A DNA stretch of 64,000 nucleotides from Desulfoluna sp942491485 (GCA_942491485.1 CALOAX010000005.1:62001-126000); one strand, 5' to 3'; counted from the first letter of the stretch, positions 1 through 9,104 are shown. Made by a program: numbers and translations. The notes: generated by a model not told the origin, from the letters alone.

Positions 1-645
1 ATCCTGGACGGGCGCATCAAGGCCGGTGATAAACTGCCGTCGGAAAGGGAACTCAAGGAGACCTTCAACATCAGCCGGGGCACCCTGCGGGAAGCCCTTC
101 GCGTTCTGGAGCAGAAGGGTCTCATCGAGATCCGGTTGGGTGTGCGCGGTGGCGCCATCGTGAAGCAGGCATCCACAGAGCCCATGCTGGAGACTCTCTC
201 CCTCATGGTGCGCCGAAAAGAGCTCCCCTTTGAAAGCCTCCAGGAGTTCCGCAGCTCCGTGGAAGCCGATATCGCCTCCCTGGCCGCACAGCGCCGCACA
301 GAGGAAGACCTTGGGCGCCTCGAAGGTATCCTGAGTGAAGCAAAGCATCATCTGGAAGACTCATACGACTGGGATGCCTTCATCGCTGCAGACGGCCGTT
401 TTCATCAGGAGCTGGCCCGCATCGCCCGAAACCCGCTCTTCTCCCTGGTCCAGAAGGCCGTCCATGAAAACATCCACGAGTATTACGAATCCTACCTCGC
501 AAGAAAACGGGAGATCCTTGAAGAAAACTTTCAGGACCTCACAGAGATGTTTCACGCCGTGAAGGACGGCAACGGCGTCCGCGCCGCTGCCCTCATGAGT
601 AGCCACGTGGTCAAGTTCGACCGCCACATGGGTTCGGATCAGTAG
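1..645 (+). CDS. GntR/FadR-family transcriptional regulator, 5' truncated by window
   Basis: The reading frame is open from base 1, so the start lies upstream; 214 residues are visible. The first ~50 residues are a winged helix-turn-helix of GntR type (LPSERELKETFNISRGTLRE, then a wing ending GGAIV). The rest is all-helical and fits the FCD effector-binding domain of the FadR subfamily, with Asp/His ligand candidates such as DGRFHQEL. About 20 N-terminal residues are missing compared with the family. Such proteins are dimeric repressors or activators that respond to small carboxylates. It is followed on the same strand, 450 bp on, by the proline dehydrogenase gene, which has no DNA-binding domain of its own, so control of that gene is plausible but unproven. 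Confidence 0.9.
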   Translation: MLDGRIKAGDKLPSERELKETFNISRGTLREALRVLEQKGLIEIRLGVRGGAIVKQASTEPMLETLSLMVRRKELPFESLQEFRSSVEADIASLAAQRRTEEDLGRLEGILSEAKHHLEDSYDWDAFIAADGRFHQELARIARNPLFSLVQKAVHENIHEYYESYLARKREILEENFQDLTEMFHAVKDGNGVRAAALMSSHVVKFDRHMGSDQ

Positions 646-651
646 AATAAT

Positions 652-741
652 GCCTCCGGCGGGTCGGTTTTTAAAAAAAAAGCTGCAAAATTATTCGGTT
701 GGCATTGCGATCTCTCCTCGTTCCTCGGGGAAATCGCAATG
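652..741. repeat. Composite intergenic repeat, copy 1
   Basis: Starts with GCCTCCGGCGG and ends in a palindrome with arms CATTGCGAT (703-711) and ATCGCAATG (733-741) around a CCTCGTTCCTCGGGG centre. The remainder of the 646-1094 gap holds only copy 2 and the putA ribosome-binding site. Confidence 0.75.
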
Positions 742-930
742 TCCTATAATCGGTCCGATTGATGAGGCGGGTATTTTAATAGTAACCCGGCAACTAAATA
801 TACAAGCAGGCGGTGAAAGAGATGTCAACGTTATCGGGACGATACCGCCCCTCGACATTCATGCATTTAACCGCCGGGTGAAGACATAGAAACGTTGTCG
901 TTTTCTTGATGAGTATATCAGCTTTTGAGC

Positions 931-1040
931 CGGGCAACGCCCGGGGCGAATGTGATCTGACCCGAGGATCAAGGGGCTGAGAGCATTCGCAATCTGGAAA
1001 GTTTTTTATCAAACTTTTTTTAAAAAGTTTGCCGGCGGAG
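931..1040. repeat. Composite intergenic repeat, copy 2 (reverse orientation)
   Basis: Contains the distal hairpin CGGGCAACGCCCG, the arms GCGAATG (946-952) and CATTCGC (984-990) around CCCGAGGATCAAGG, then an AAGTTT-rich module B remnant ending GCCGGCGGA. It lies about 55 bp before the putA start. Confidence 0.7.
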
Positions 1041-1094
1041 TCCAAAGCCTCCAGGCAAGGCAGTATGACCCATTAGACGCAGGAAGGAAGGACG

Positions 1095-4000
1095 ATGGAA
1101 AAGCAGATTGAGGCAAGACTGGTTCAAGAGGCAACAGAGTTGGCGGAGACGTGGCAGACCCGTGCCAACGAGTTGTTGACCCCCGATGAGAAGAAGCTTC
1201 AGAAGATGATGAGCAGGCTTCTTACCCACCCCTTGGACAAGGTGATCCTGACCCGAATGATCGACGAGAGCTTTCGGTCCGGGCTCACTCCCAAGGTGGC
1301 GGATCGGGTGTACACCCTCTTGAAGGAGAAGGGGATTCCCAAGTTTATGGGGCCCCTTGAAAAGTCGCTCATGATGCTTTTCATGGGAGTGGGGCGTCAT
1401 GTGCCCTGGGTTTCCGTGCCGCAGATGGTGGAGCAGATACGAAAGCAGAGCAGTCGGGCGGTGGTTCCCGGTGAGGAGGAACCCTTCAAGGCCCATCTGG
1501 CCAAGCGGAAAGAAGAAGGGGTCCGCATGAACATCAACCACATCGGAGAAGCGGTGCTGGGTGAAGAGGAGGCGAAACATCGTCTGGATGCCTATGTTCA
1601 TGACCTCTCCAGCCCGGACATCGAGTACATCTCGGTGAAGATTTCCACCATCTATTCCCAGATCTCCTCCCTGGCCATGGATGAAACCGTGGCGGAGTTG
1701 AAGAAACGTCTCACCGTGCTGTTCACCACAGCAGAAAAACACAATTACACCCGTAAAGACGGCACCACGGTGAAAAAGTTCGTGAACCTCGACATGGAGG
1801 AGTACCGGGACCTTGAGCTCACGGCCCGGGCATTCATGGAGACCCTGGATCAGAAGGAGCTGAAAAACCATGCTGCGGGTATCGTGCTCCAGGCCTACCT
1901 GCCCGATTCCTGGGCCATGCAGCGCAAGCTCACCGAGTGGGCGAAAGCGCGTGTGGCAGATGGGGGCGCTCCCATCAAGCTGCGCATCGTCAAAGGTGCC
2001 AACATGGAGATGGAGCAGGTGGAGGCAGCCCTTCACAACTGGCCCCTGGCTCCTTACGACAACAAGCCGGATGTGGATGCCAACTACAAGCGCATGGCTG
2101 AATACGGCATGGATCCTGAGAACATTAAAGCGGTGAGCCTTGGTATTGCCTCCCATAACCTTTTTGAGCTGGCCTATGCCTATGCCATGGCCAAAGAGAA
2201 CAAGGTCACCGAGTACTTTGGGTTCGAGATGTTGGAAGGGATGGCCGATCATGTGCGGCGTGCTATTTTCGAGACCACGGGAGATGTGCTTCTCTATGCA
2301 CCGGTGGCCGGAAAAGAGCAGTTTATCAACGCCATCGCCTACCTGATCCGTCGTCTGGACGAGAACACCGCACCGGAAAACTTCCTGAGGTATGCCAACG
2401 ACCTCAAGCCCGGATCCAATGAGTGGGAGTTCCTGAAGAAGGGCTTCCTTGCATCTCTGGAATTGCGTGAGACAGCCGCAAAAGAGACCAAACGGGTCCA
2501 GGATCGTCAGGCAGAGTCCTGGGATGACTTTGCGGGCGGCAGTTATGACACCGGCCGGTTTGTAAACGAGGCGGACACAGATTGGGCTCTGGCAGGAAAC
2601 CGAGCCTGGGCCGAAGGCATCCGTGACGCCTGGATGCCCACGGACGAGAAAGCTCCCCATGACATTCCAGTGGTGGTGGCCGGCGAAGAGCTCTTCGAGG
2701 GTAAAAAAATCAGGGAAGGAGCCGATCCATCTCTGTACAGCGAGAAAAAGAAGGAGAACATCATCAGCTCCCGGTATGCCCTGGCAGACGATGCCGATGC
2801 GGAGAAAGCCATTGAGACGGCTGTGGCTGACCCCGATGGATGGCGGGCCCTGGGATGGGAAGGACGCCATGAGGTTCTGGGGCGAGTGGCCAACGAGATC
2901 CGGAAATCACGCGGAGACCTCATGGGGGCTGCCGCGGCAAGCACCGGCAAGCTCATCACAGAGGCAGACGTGGAGGTCTCCGAGGCCATCGACTTTGTGG
3001 AGTTCTACCCTTTAAGCTCCCGAAAGCTGGCCGGTATGGAGAGTGTTTCTGCAACAGGCAAAGGCGTTGGCCTTGTGATCTCTCCCTGGAACTTTCCCAT
3101 CGCCATTCCCTGCGGTGGGGTCGCAGCATCCCTTGCCGCGGGCAACACCGTTATTTTCAAGCCCGCCTCTGACGCGGTCCTTCCTGCCTGGATTCTCTGC
3201 AACTGTTTCTGGCGGGCGGGGGTCTCCAAAAACGTCCTGCAGTTTATGCCCTGTTCAGGCGCCACAACCGGTCAGAAACTGGCCGAGGATGATCGTGTCG
3301 ATTATGTCATTCTCACCGGTGGCACGGACACCGGCCTTGCCCTGCTGGACAGGAAACCCCACATGGCCCTTTCCGCTGAAACCGGCGGCAAGAATGCCAC
3401 CATCGTCACCTCCATGTCCGACCGGGATCAGGCCATCAAGAACGTCATTCACTCCGCCTTCGGCAACACGGGCCAGAAATGCTCCGCCACCTCCCTTCTC
3501 ATCCTTGAAAAGGACATCTACGAGGATGCCCAGTTCCGTCAGCAGCTGGTGGACGCGGCGAAGAGCTGGAACGTGGGGTCTGCCTGGGAGTACAAAAACA
3601 GCATGGGCACCCTTATCAAGCCGCCTTCGGGGGACTTGAAAAAGGGCCTCACCGAGCTTGAGGTCGGCGAGGAGTGGGCCTTGAAGCCCGAACAGATCGG
3701 GGACAATCCCTATCTGTGGAGCCCGGGGGTCAAGTACAACGTCAAACCCGGCAGCTATACCCACATGACCGAGTTCTTCGGCCCTGTTCTTGGGGTGATG
3801 AAGGCGGACAGCCTGGAGCACGCCATCGGCCTGGTGAACCAGACCGGCTTCGGGCTCACCTCAGGCATTGAGAGCCTCGACGATCGGGAACAAGCCCTCT
3901 GGAAGGATAGCATCAAGGCCGGAAACCTCTACATCAACCGTGGGACAACCGGCGCCATCGTGCTGCGCCAGCCCTTCGGTGGCATGGGCAAGTCCGCCAT

Positions 4001-4712
4001 CGGTTCCGGCGTAAAGGCCGGCAGCCCCAACTACGTCAGCCAGTTCATGGCGTTTGATGAGACAGCTGCTCCGAGTTGCCTGCCGGTTCAGACCGAAACC
4101 CATCTTTTCCGTTGTTGCCAGGATCTCGAAAACAAGGCCGGCTGGGGTGGTTTGGGGGATTCAGCTGCGGAGGTTCTCCGGTTTACCCGTGCCGCTTTCA
4201 GCTACATGGGTTGGTACGAGAAAGAGTTCCAGAAGGAGACAGACCATTTCCGACTTCGGGGTCAGGACAACATCGTGCGTTACCTTCCTGTTGGAAGGGT
4301 TGTGGTCAGGGCTACGGAGGCGGACTCGCTTTCTGAGGTACTCTCCATGTGCGTGGCTGCTGTCGTCACGCAGAACCACGTGACCCTGAGTTTGCCCGCT
4401 GGCCTTGAAGGGGAGGTGAGCCGTTTTATCGAGAGTGCCGACGGCAGCCGCCTGCTGCGGGATGTGACCGTGGCTCGGGAAGGTGAAGCCTCCCTTGCCG
4501 CCCGTATCGATAGCGCGGACCGCATCCGCTATGCCGCACCGGACCGGGTTCCTGAAGCACTTTTGAAGGCTGCCGCCAAAACCGGTGCCTACATTGCCCG
4601 CACGAAAGTCATGGGCGAAGGCCGCGTGGAGCTCATTCAGTATGTGCGCGAGCAGAGCATCTGCAACAACTACCATCGTTACGGAAACCTGGGTGAGCGT
4701 GGATTGCTGTAG
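1095..4712 (+). CDS. putA: Bifunctional proline dehydrogenase / 1-pyrroline-5-carboxylate dehydrogenase
   Basis: Oxidises proline to P5C with FAD and then glutamate semialdehyde to glutamate with NAD. The 1205-residue protein has a PRODH barrel (about residues 180-470, with YLPDSWAMQRKL and LRIVKGANMEMEQ matching the substrate/FAD strands) followed by an aldehyde dehydrogenase (about 540-1010). The catalytic Glu762 lies in ALSAETGGKNA and the nucleophile Cys796 in GNTGQKCSATS. About 195 C-terminal residues follow, as in long PutA proteins. There is no N-terminal ribbon-helix-helix domain, so it cannot be a PutA-type autorepressor. AGGAAGGAAGG just before the ATG decides the start. It follows a GntR-family regulator gene. 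Confidence 0.93.
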   Translation: MEKQIEARLVQEATELAETWQTRANELLTPDEKKLQKMMSRLLTHPLDKVILTRMIDESFRSGLTPKVADRVYTLLKEKGIPKFMGPLEKSLMMLFMGVGRHVPWVSVPQMVEQIRKQSSRAVVPGEEEPFKAHLAKRKEEGVRMNINHIGEAVLGEEEAKHRLDAYVHDLSSPDIEYISVKISTIYSQISSLAMDETVAELKKRLTVLFTTAEKHNYTRKDGTTVKKFVNLDMEEYRDLELTARAFMETLDQKELKNHAAGIVLQAYLPDSWAMQRKLTEWAKARVADGGAPIKLRIVKGANMEMEQVEAALHNWPLAPYDNKPDVDANYKRMAEYGMDPENIKAVSLGIASHNLFELAYAYAMAKENKVTEYFGFEMLEGMADHVRRAIFETTGDVLLYAPVAGKEQFINAIAYLIRRLDENTAPENFLRYANDLKPGSNEWEFLKKGFLASLELRETAAKETKRVQDRQAESWDDFAGGSYDTGRFVNEADTDWALAGNRAWAEGIRDAWMPTDEKAPHDIPVVVAGEELFEGKKIREGADPSLYSEKKKENIISSRYALADDADAEKAIETAVADPDGWRALGWEGRHEVLGRVANEIRKSRGDLMGAAAASTGKLITEADVEVSEAIDFVEFYPLSSRKLAGMESVSATGKGVGLVISPWNFPIAIPCGGVAASLAAGNTVIFKPASDAVLPAWILCNCFWRAGVSKNVLQFMPCSGATTGQKLAEDDRVDYVILTGGTDTGLALLDRKPHMALSAETGGKNATIVTSMSDRDQAIKNVIHSAFGNTGQKCSATSLLILEKDIYEDAQFRQQLVDAAKSWNVGSAWEYKNSMGTLIKPPSGDLKKGLTELEVGEEWALKPEQIGDNPYLWSPGVKYNVKPGSYTHMTEFFGPVLGVMKADSLEHAIGLVNQTGFGLTSGIESLDDREQALWKDSIKAGNLYINRGTTGAIVLRQPFGGMGKSAIGSGVKAGSPNYVSQFMAFDETAAPSCLPVQTETHLFRCCQDLENKAGWGGLGDSAAEVLRFTRAAFSYMGWYEKEFQKETDHFRLRGQDNIVRYLPVGRVVVRATEADSLSEVLSMCVAAVVTQNHVTLSLPAGLEGEVSRFIESADGSRLLRDVTVAREGEASLAARIDSADRIRYAAPDRVPEALLKAAAKTGAYIARTKVMGEGRVELIQYVREQSICNNYHRYGNLGERGLL

Positions 4713-4730
4713 GGACTGAATAGCTTTTAT

Positions 4731-4823
4731 GGCCAGGGCTGAGCCCTTGGAACCCAGGTTCGCAAATGCTCCGAACCCTCGTTCCTCGGGTACGTCACAT
4801 TTGCTGACGGGCTGCGCCCGTGA
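4731..4823. repeat. Composite intergenic repeat, copy 3
   Basis: Arms GCAAATG (4762-4768) and CATTTGC (4797-4803) flank CCTCGTTCCTCGGG; the distal hairpin ACGGGC-TGC-GCCCGT is at 4807-4821. It sits just after the putA stop. Confidence 0.8.
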
Positions 4824-4941
4824 ACAATCAAAGAGGTTATCCAAGCTCCTTCATGCAGCCCGCAGGGCTCTTCATGGTTATGTATAAAAAGTTGAACCAT
4901 GACGTGAGCTGAATTCGGGTTGACTTTGGCCGGAAGTGCCA

Positions 4942-5145
4942 GCTTGAAAGCAGGTTGCGGAAGCGTTTTGCCCCTCGGTCTTCGGTGCAAAACGCATCAG
5001 CCTTTGATTTTGTTGTGCATTGGACCATGGCGGCAGCCGAAGTGACTGTAACGTTGGCAGCAACAAAAAAGAAGAGCCTGTCCCCGGTTACTGATAAACA
5101 AAAAAGCCTCACCTTGCATTTTTGCAAGGTGGGGCTTTTTTTGTG
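4942..5145. repeat. Duplicated ~200-bp intergenic block, copy A
   Basis: Shares a long colinear run of similarity with 5342-5575: AGGTTGCG, a palindrome centre, TGGACCATGGCGG versus CGGACCATGGCGG, GTAACGTTGGCAGCAACAA, AGAGCCTGTCCCC and then a terminator-like hairpin. The first part is a composite repeat fragment. No gene is apparent in 4713-5748; the gap is filled by repeats and two hairpins. Confidence 0.7.
5101..5143. terminator. Rho-independent terminator-like hairpin
   Basis: The stem AGCCTCACCTTGCA / TGCAAGGTGGGGCT (one G-T pair) has an A-run before it and a run of seven T after it. It could end putA transcription from the left or transcription in the other direction. Confidence 0.7.
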
Positions 5146-5296
5146 GGGTTGATGAAACCCGGAACGTGCGATGAGCCTGAACAGGAACTGTCCCCCCCGG
5201 AATAGTCCTGCCCAGACAACACCGCTTCGTTCGTTATCAATCTACACAACGGGCCTGACATTTTTCTGACAGTACTCTAAAAAGATCCATAGAGAA

Positions 5297-5399
5297 GCCT
5301 CCGGCGGCAAGGGTGGCGAAGCCACTATGGCTAAAATTACCTCGAAATCAGGTTGCGAATGCATTTTACCCTTCGTTCCCCGGGTAAATCACATCCGCC
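5297..5399. repeat. Composite intergenic repeat, copy 4 (long-hairpin variant)
   Basis: GCCTCCGGCGGC is followed by the expanded second hairpin containing GTGGC-GAA-GCCAC, then AGGTTGCGAATGC and a centre CCTTCGTTCCCCGGG. Confidence 0.7.
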
Positions 5400-5482
5400 T
5401 TTGGTTGTCGTGTACATCGGACCATGGCGGTGATGGCAACTGACGTGAATGTAACGTTGGCAGCAACAAGAACCAAGAGCCT

Positions 5483-5524
5483 GTCCCCAGTTAACCGTCC
5501 CCAGTTAACCGTCCCCAGTTAACC
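5483..5524. repeat. 14-bp tandem repeat, three copies
   Basis: Three exact copies of GTCCCCAGTTAACC lie head to tail directly before a terminator-like hairpin. Confidence 0.9.
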
Positions 5525-5526
5525 GG

Positions 5527-5575
5527 CAAACAAAAAGGCCCCATTTTGCATCGCTGCAGGATGGGGCCTTTTGCG
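5527..5575. terminator. Terminator-like hairpin downstream of the beta-CASP gene
   Basis: The stem AAAGGCCCCATTTTGCA / TGCAGGATGGGGCCTTTT has A-runs and T-runs on its two sides and so could work in both directions, including for the minus-strand gene that ends at 5749. Confidence 0.65.
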
Positions 5576-5689
5576 TTTGAATGTTGAGCGTTGAGGTATC
5601 AGGTCAGTGCTTGGTTGCTTCCAAAGTATTACAGGCGCCTGTTCCTTTTTTTTACCCCATAAGTGCGGAGTAACCTCTTGCTTTGATAA

Positions 5690-5742
5690 CGGATGCAGCC
5701 CGTAAGCGAATCCGAAGCATTCGGGGCGCTGGGGATTATCCC
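5690..5742. repeat. Degenerate composite repeat fragment
   Basis: Recognisable pieces are GCAGCCCGTAAGCGAATCCG, GCATTCGGGGC and GGGGATTATCCCC, which match the distal hairpin, arms and proximal end of better copies such as the one at 24802. It lies just beyond the 3' end of the minus-strand gene. Confidence 0.45.
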
Positions 5743-5748
5743 CTGGTT

Positions 5749-7326
5749 TTATTCCATGGTGATGGTCTGGCCTCTCTTGGGAACAAAGGCGTGGAGGCCT
5801 TTTTCCTTGAGAAAGGCAGCAAACTCGACGGACTGTTCCTCTTCGCCGTGGACCACGGCGATGTTTTTTATATGGAGGTTGGACTTGCGCAGAAAGGTGT
5901 GCATCTCTTCGCGGTCGGCGTGGGCGGAGAAGCCGCCAATTTTTATCACCTCGGCTTTGAGGGGGTACTCTTTGCCCAGGATTTTTACCACAGGAGCCTC
6001 CCCCTTTCGTCCCTGCTGCTTGTACTCCCACCCTTTTTCCATGATACGTCGTCCGAGGGTGTGCTGGGCCATGTACCCCACGACAACAATGGTGTTGTTG
6101 GGGTTGTGCACGCGGTAACGCAGGTGGTGAAGGATGCGCCCTGCTTCACACATGCCCGAAGAGGAGATGATGATGTGGGGGGTGGTGGATTTCATGCACT
6201 CCATGGATTCTGCCACAGTATCAATGTATTTCAGCTGTTTGAACTCAAACGGGTTTTTTCCCTTTTCAAGGAAAGCGGTGTGGGTGGCTTTGTCGTACAC
6301 CTCCGGATGCTCGGCAAAGACCCGCGTGAGGTTGCCGGCCAGGGGGGAGTCCACGAACACCGGAATTTTTGGAACCCGTCCTTCGTTGTACAGCTCGTGG
6401 ATGATGTAGACCACGTCCTGGGTTCTGCCGAAGGCAAAGGCTGGGATTACAATCACGCCACCTTTCTCCACGGTGTCGTTGATGACCTCGGCCAGCCGGT
6501 CTTTGAGTTCTTCCGCAGGCTCGTGGTGACGGGCGCCGTAAGTACTCTCCATGATCATCAGGTCGATGGGCCCAATGTCCTCAGGAAATTTGAGGGTGGG
6601 GTTTTTGAGGATCGGGCTTCCGAATCGGCCGATGTCCCCGGTGTAGATGACGTTGAACTTTCGTCCCCTCTCCCGGAAGGAGAGGAGGCAAAGGGCCGAT
6701 CCCAGGATGTGACCGGCATCGAAGAAGGTCACGGTCATGCCCTTGCCGATGGTGACCGGTGTGTTGTAAGGGTATCCGTCAAAGGCGGAGAGAGCTGCTT
6801 CGGCGTCGGCCATTTCGTACAGGGGTTCGACGCTTTGCAGCTTGTACTTTGCCAGGAGTCCGTCGATGGCCTCTTTGTTGAGACGAAGGCCGTTGTGTTT
6901 GAGGAGCTTCGTGATTTCAGACCGCTCCCGGTTTGTGAGATTGCCTCTTTTTCCGTTGGTCAGGTTGTACAGATGGCCTCGAACGGTTTTGTAGTTGAGG
7001 TAGAGGGCGTCCGACTGCTGGATGTGGGCAGAATCCCGCAGCAGGAACGCGCTGGCATCGGCCGAGGTGCGGGTGGTGATGATGCGGCCGTTGAAGCCCC
7101 CCTTGACCAGCAGGGGGATACGCCCTGAGTGGTCGATGTGGGCGTGGGAGAGGATCATGTTGGTGATGAGCTCCGGGTCCACGGGAAAAACGCGGTTTTT
7201 GGCTTCACTCTCTTTTCGTCTGCCCTGGAAAAGTCCGCAGTCCAGAAGGATCCGGTCTTTTCCGGTTTCGAGCAGGTGCATGGAACCGGTGACTTCGCGG
7301 GTGGCGCCGTAAAACGTGACATGCAT
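5749..7326 (-). CDS. MBL-fold beta-CASP ribonuclease (YSH1/CPSF-like)
   Basis: A 525-residue zinc-dependent nuclease of the metallo-beta-lactamase/beta-CASP group, expected to process RNA in the cytoplasm. Visible are the metal motif HAHIDH (61-66), DAGHILGSA (203-211), TGDIGR (229-234), the STYGAR strand (261-266), the beta-CASP motif SSGMCEAGR (389-397), and the C-terminal GGFSAHADREE (464-474) and VHGE (492-495). Residues 110-195 form a charged helical insertion that makes it longer than the usual ~460 residues. The ATG follows AAAGGAG. It stands alone on the minus strand, divergent from the FUSC-type gene. RNA rather than beta-lactam substrate is inferred from the beta-CASP motifs. Confidence 0.88.
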   Translation of the reverse strand: MHVTFYGATREVTGSMHLLETGKDRILLDCGLFQGRRKESEAKNRVFPVDPELITNMILSHAHIDHSGRIPLLVKGGFNGRIITTRTSADASAFLLRDSAHIQQSDALYLNYKTVRGHLYNLTNGKRGNLTNRERSEITKLLKHNGLRLNKEAIDGLLAKYKLQSVEPLYEMADAEAALSAFDGYPYNTPVTIGKGMTVTFFDAGHILGSALCLLSFRERGRKFNVIYTGDIGRFGSPILKNPTLKFPEDIGPIDLMIMESTYGARHHEPAEELKDRLAEVINDTVEKGGVIVIPAFAFGRTQDVVYIIHELYNEGRVPKIPVFVDSPLAGNLTRVFAEHPEVYDKATHTAFLEKGKNPFEFKQLKYIDTVAESMECMKSTTPHIIISSSGMCEAGRILHHLRYRVHNPNNTIVVVGYMAQHTLGRRIMEKGWEYKQQGRKGEAPVVKILGKEYPLKAEVIKIGGFSAHADREEMHTFLRKSNLHIKNIAVVHGEEEQSVEFAAFLKEKGLHAFVPKRGQTITME

Positions 7327-7482
7327 GGAAGACTCCTTTCACCCCGTATCGGTGCTGGGGCAGCATGATATGTGGCATGATATTCACCATATGGCAGAGG
7401 GGCAGGGGTGTCAATGGAGGGGGCGTAAACAAGGAAAGTGCTTGCCGAAGAGAGCCTTGTCGATGATAATTCAGGGCGTGTT

Positions 7483-7523
7483 CGCAACCCGCTTTCAAGG
7501 TGGTCCACCTTGCGCCGGAGGCT
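7483..7523. repeat. Partial composite repeat (proximal hairpin only)
   Basis: GCAACCCGCTTTCAAGGTGG-TCC-ACCTTG followed by GCCGGAGGC; the palindromic part is absent. Confidence 0.6.
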
Positions 7524-7564
7524 TGTTTTGTTATCCCTCGTTGCTCAGAGAAGGTTCGATTTTA

Positions 7565-8629
7565 ATGACCAGAAAGACTTTTGTAGATAAAATACCGGCC
7601 GCCCACCTGCGGCACGGGCTCAAAACGGGTCTCGCCTCCCTTATCTCTTATGAGGCGAGCCGGGCCCTGGGTCTGCCGTACGGCTTTTGGGCGGTCATCT
7701 CCACGGTGATCGTCATGCAGGTCTATGTGGCCGATTCCGTGAAGATGTGTCTGTACCGATTTTTCGGCACCGCCATGGGGGCAGTCATCGGTATTTTTGC
7801 CATATGGGCTTTCCCCCCCGGCGACTTCTGGAACGATGTTGCCATCGTCCTGACCCTGGGCTTTTGTGGCTTTATGACCCGCTACAGCCCGCGCTATCGC
7901 ATGGCCGCCATCACCGTCTCCGTGGTCTTTGTGGGCAGTTTCGGCACACCGACAGACGAGCGGATCCTTTATGCCCTCTGGCGGGTCCTTGAGATCACCG
8001 TGGGCGTGGGAACCGCATTCCTCGTTTCCGTTCTTGTGTTTCCAGAGCGCCTTGAAAAACACCTGAACGAAAGGCTCAGCAGCCAGAAAAGCCAAGCCGC
8101 CGACCTCTGCAGGGAACTCACCGCCGCCTTTGTTCATGGCGAGATCAGCCCCCCTTTCAAATCGATGCAAATGCTTGCTGTCGAGGTTCGGAAAAATCGG
8201 GAGAGCCTCTCCGGCATCACCCACCATGAGCTCCTCTTTGCCAGAAGAGACCGGGGAGACACCCTTGAGTCGGTGATTGCAGGGCTTGAGAGAACCTCCG
8301 AACACCTTGCCGTCATGGCCCATGCCCTGGAGAAGGAAGCCCTTCTTAAAGAGCGGTTCCATATGGAAAAGGAGCTTCTGGACCTGGCAGACGCCTGCGC
8401 CCTTACCCTGGAGCAGATGCGGGACACCACAGGCCCCGTGGACAGCCGGAATCTCCACGACGCCCTTACTGCCTGCGATACCCGGCTCCTTGAGCTTCGC
8501 AACGAAGGCGCAACCTTTCGCTTCGACCTCGATATGCTCGCCGGCTTCTATGAATTCTACAGCGCCCTGAAAGCCCTGGCCCAGGATCTCATGCGCGCCA
8601 ACGAAGAACCCGTCGGGATGACCGAGTGA
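7565..8629 (+). CDS. FUSC / aromatic-acid-exporter-like membrane protein
   Basis: A 354-residue protein with about five hydrophobic helices in residues 20-165 (for example FWAVISTVIVMQVYVADSV and FFGTAMGAVIGIFAIWAF) and a long helical cytoplasmic C-terminal half. The signature LRHGLKTGLASLISYEASRALG followed by a YGFWAVISTVI helix is typical of the FUSC/ArAE half-size proteins. The substrate is unknown; relatives export aromatic acids or similar amphiphiles. I chose the ATG at 7565, preceded by AGAGAAGG, because the frame upstream runs through a repeat element and the beta-CASP promoter region. No partner periplasmic adaptor gene is adjacent. Confidence 0.78.
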   Translation: MTRKTFVDKIPAAHLRHGLKTGLASLISYEASRALGLPYGFWAVISTVIVMQVYVADSVKMCLYRFFGTAMGAVIGIFAIWAFPPGDFWNDVAIVLTLGFCGFMTRYSPRYRMAAITVSVVFVGSFGTPTDERILYALWRVLEITVGVGTAFLVSVLVFPERLEKHLNERLSSQKSQAADLCRELTAAFVHGEISPPFKSMQMLAVEVRKNRESLSGITHHELLFARRDRGDTLESVIAGLERTSEHLAVMAHALEKEALLKERFHMEKELLDLADACALTLEQMRDTTGPVDSRNLHDALTACDTRLLELRNEGATFRFDLDMLAGFYEFYSALKALAQDLMRANEEPVGMTE

Positions 8630-8657
8630 CCGGGGGAACTTCGTTTCATCCATGGTT

Positions 8658-8710
8658 GCCTCCGGCGGCCCTGCCGGGGGCTAAACTTTTAAAAAAGTTT
8701 AACAAACAGG
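8658..8710. repeat. Module B repeat (CCGGCGGCCCTGCCGG type)
   Basis: GCCTCCGGCGGCCCTGCCGG followed by AAACTTTTAAAAAAGTTT and AACAAACAGG, close to the 3' end of the FUSC-like gene. Its position could allow a role in transcript 3' ends. Confidence 0.8.
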
Positions 8711-8776
8711 TATGGGCTTGATCATCGTTTCGGCGACCAGCGTGTTCGCATCGCCACCTGACCACTCTTGAACCAT

Positions 8777-8845
8777 GGAGCGCCGCACTGCGTTGCGGCA
8801 TTGGCTAACGACGAACTAAAAAGCCGCACCGGAGTGCGGCGCTCC
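8777..8845. repeat. 13-bp perfect inverted repeat with 43-bp loop
   Basis: GGAGCGCCGCACT (8777-8789) pairs with AGTGCGGCGCTCC (8833-8845). It differs in sequence from the composite repeats around it and is followed by a T-rich stretch. It might be a terminator or a small non-autonomous element. Confidence 0.6.
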
Positions 8846-8943
8846 GTTTCGGTCCGTCTTTCTCGGTTTTTTTAAGGTCACGGCCCAAACGATGAGCAAG
8901 GCCACACGTCTTAAGAATGAATCATGATTAAATTTCAACTTAA

Positions 8944-9028
8944 AGGCGGGTGTGGTTTGACCCGAGGAACGAGGGGCAAAACGCATCTGCAAGCTGCTTT
9001 CGAGGTGGCTCACCTCGCAGCCGGAGGC
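8944..9028. repeat. Composite intergenic repeat (reverse orientation)
   Basis: GGCGGGTGTG...CGCATCTGC arms around GACCCGAGGAACGAGGGG, then CGAGGTG-GCT-CACCTCG and a slightly altered GCAGCCGGAGGC end. With 8658-8710 it accounts for most of the 8630-9104 gap. Confidence 0.8.
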
Positions 9029-9104
9029 AAATCGGTTTTTTTGTGCTATGTGGTTCCTTGACTTATGGACGGATGAATCACGCGACAGAGAAAGGAACCA
9101 CCTG

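Larger units (their letters stand above)
5342..5575. repeat. Duplicated ~200-bp intergenic block, copy B
   Basis: Second copy of the block at 4942-5145, about 30 bp longer mainly because it holds three copies of a 14-bp unit (5483-5524) where copy A has one related stretch. Confidence 0.7.

Noticed and set aside
1020..2870. 616-residue open frame antisense to putA
   Set aside because: The plus strand carries an intact catalytic protein with a good ribosome-binding site. The antisense frame is a by-product of GC-rich third positions and resembles no family.
5683..7128. 481-residue open frame antisense to the beta-CASP gene
   Set aside because: Low-complexity Gly/Val/His composition typical of antisense frames; the opposite strand has all nuclease motifs.
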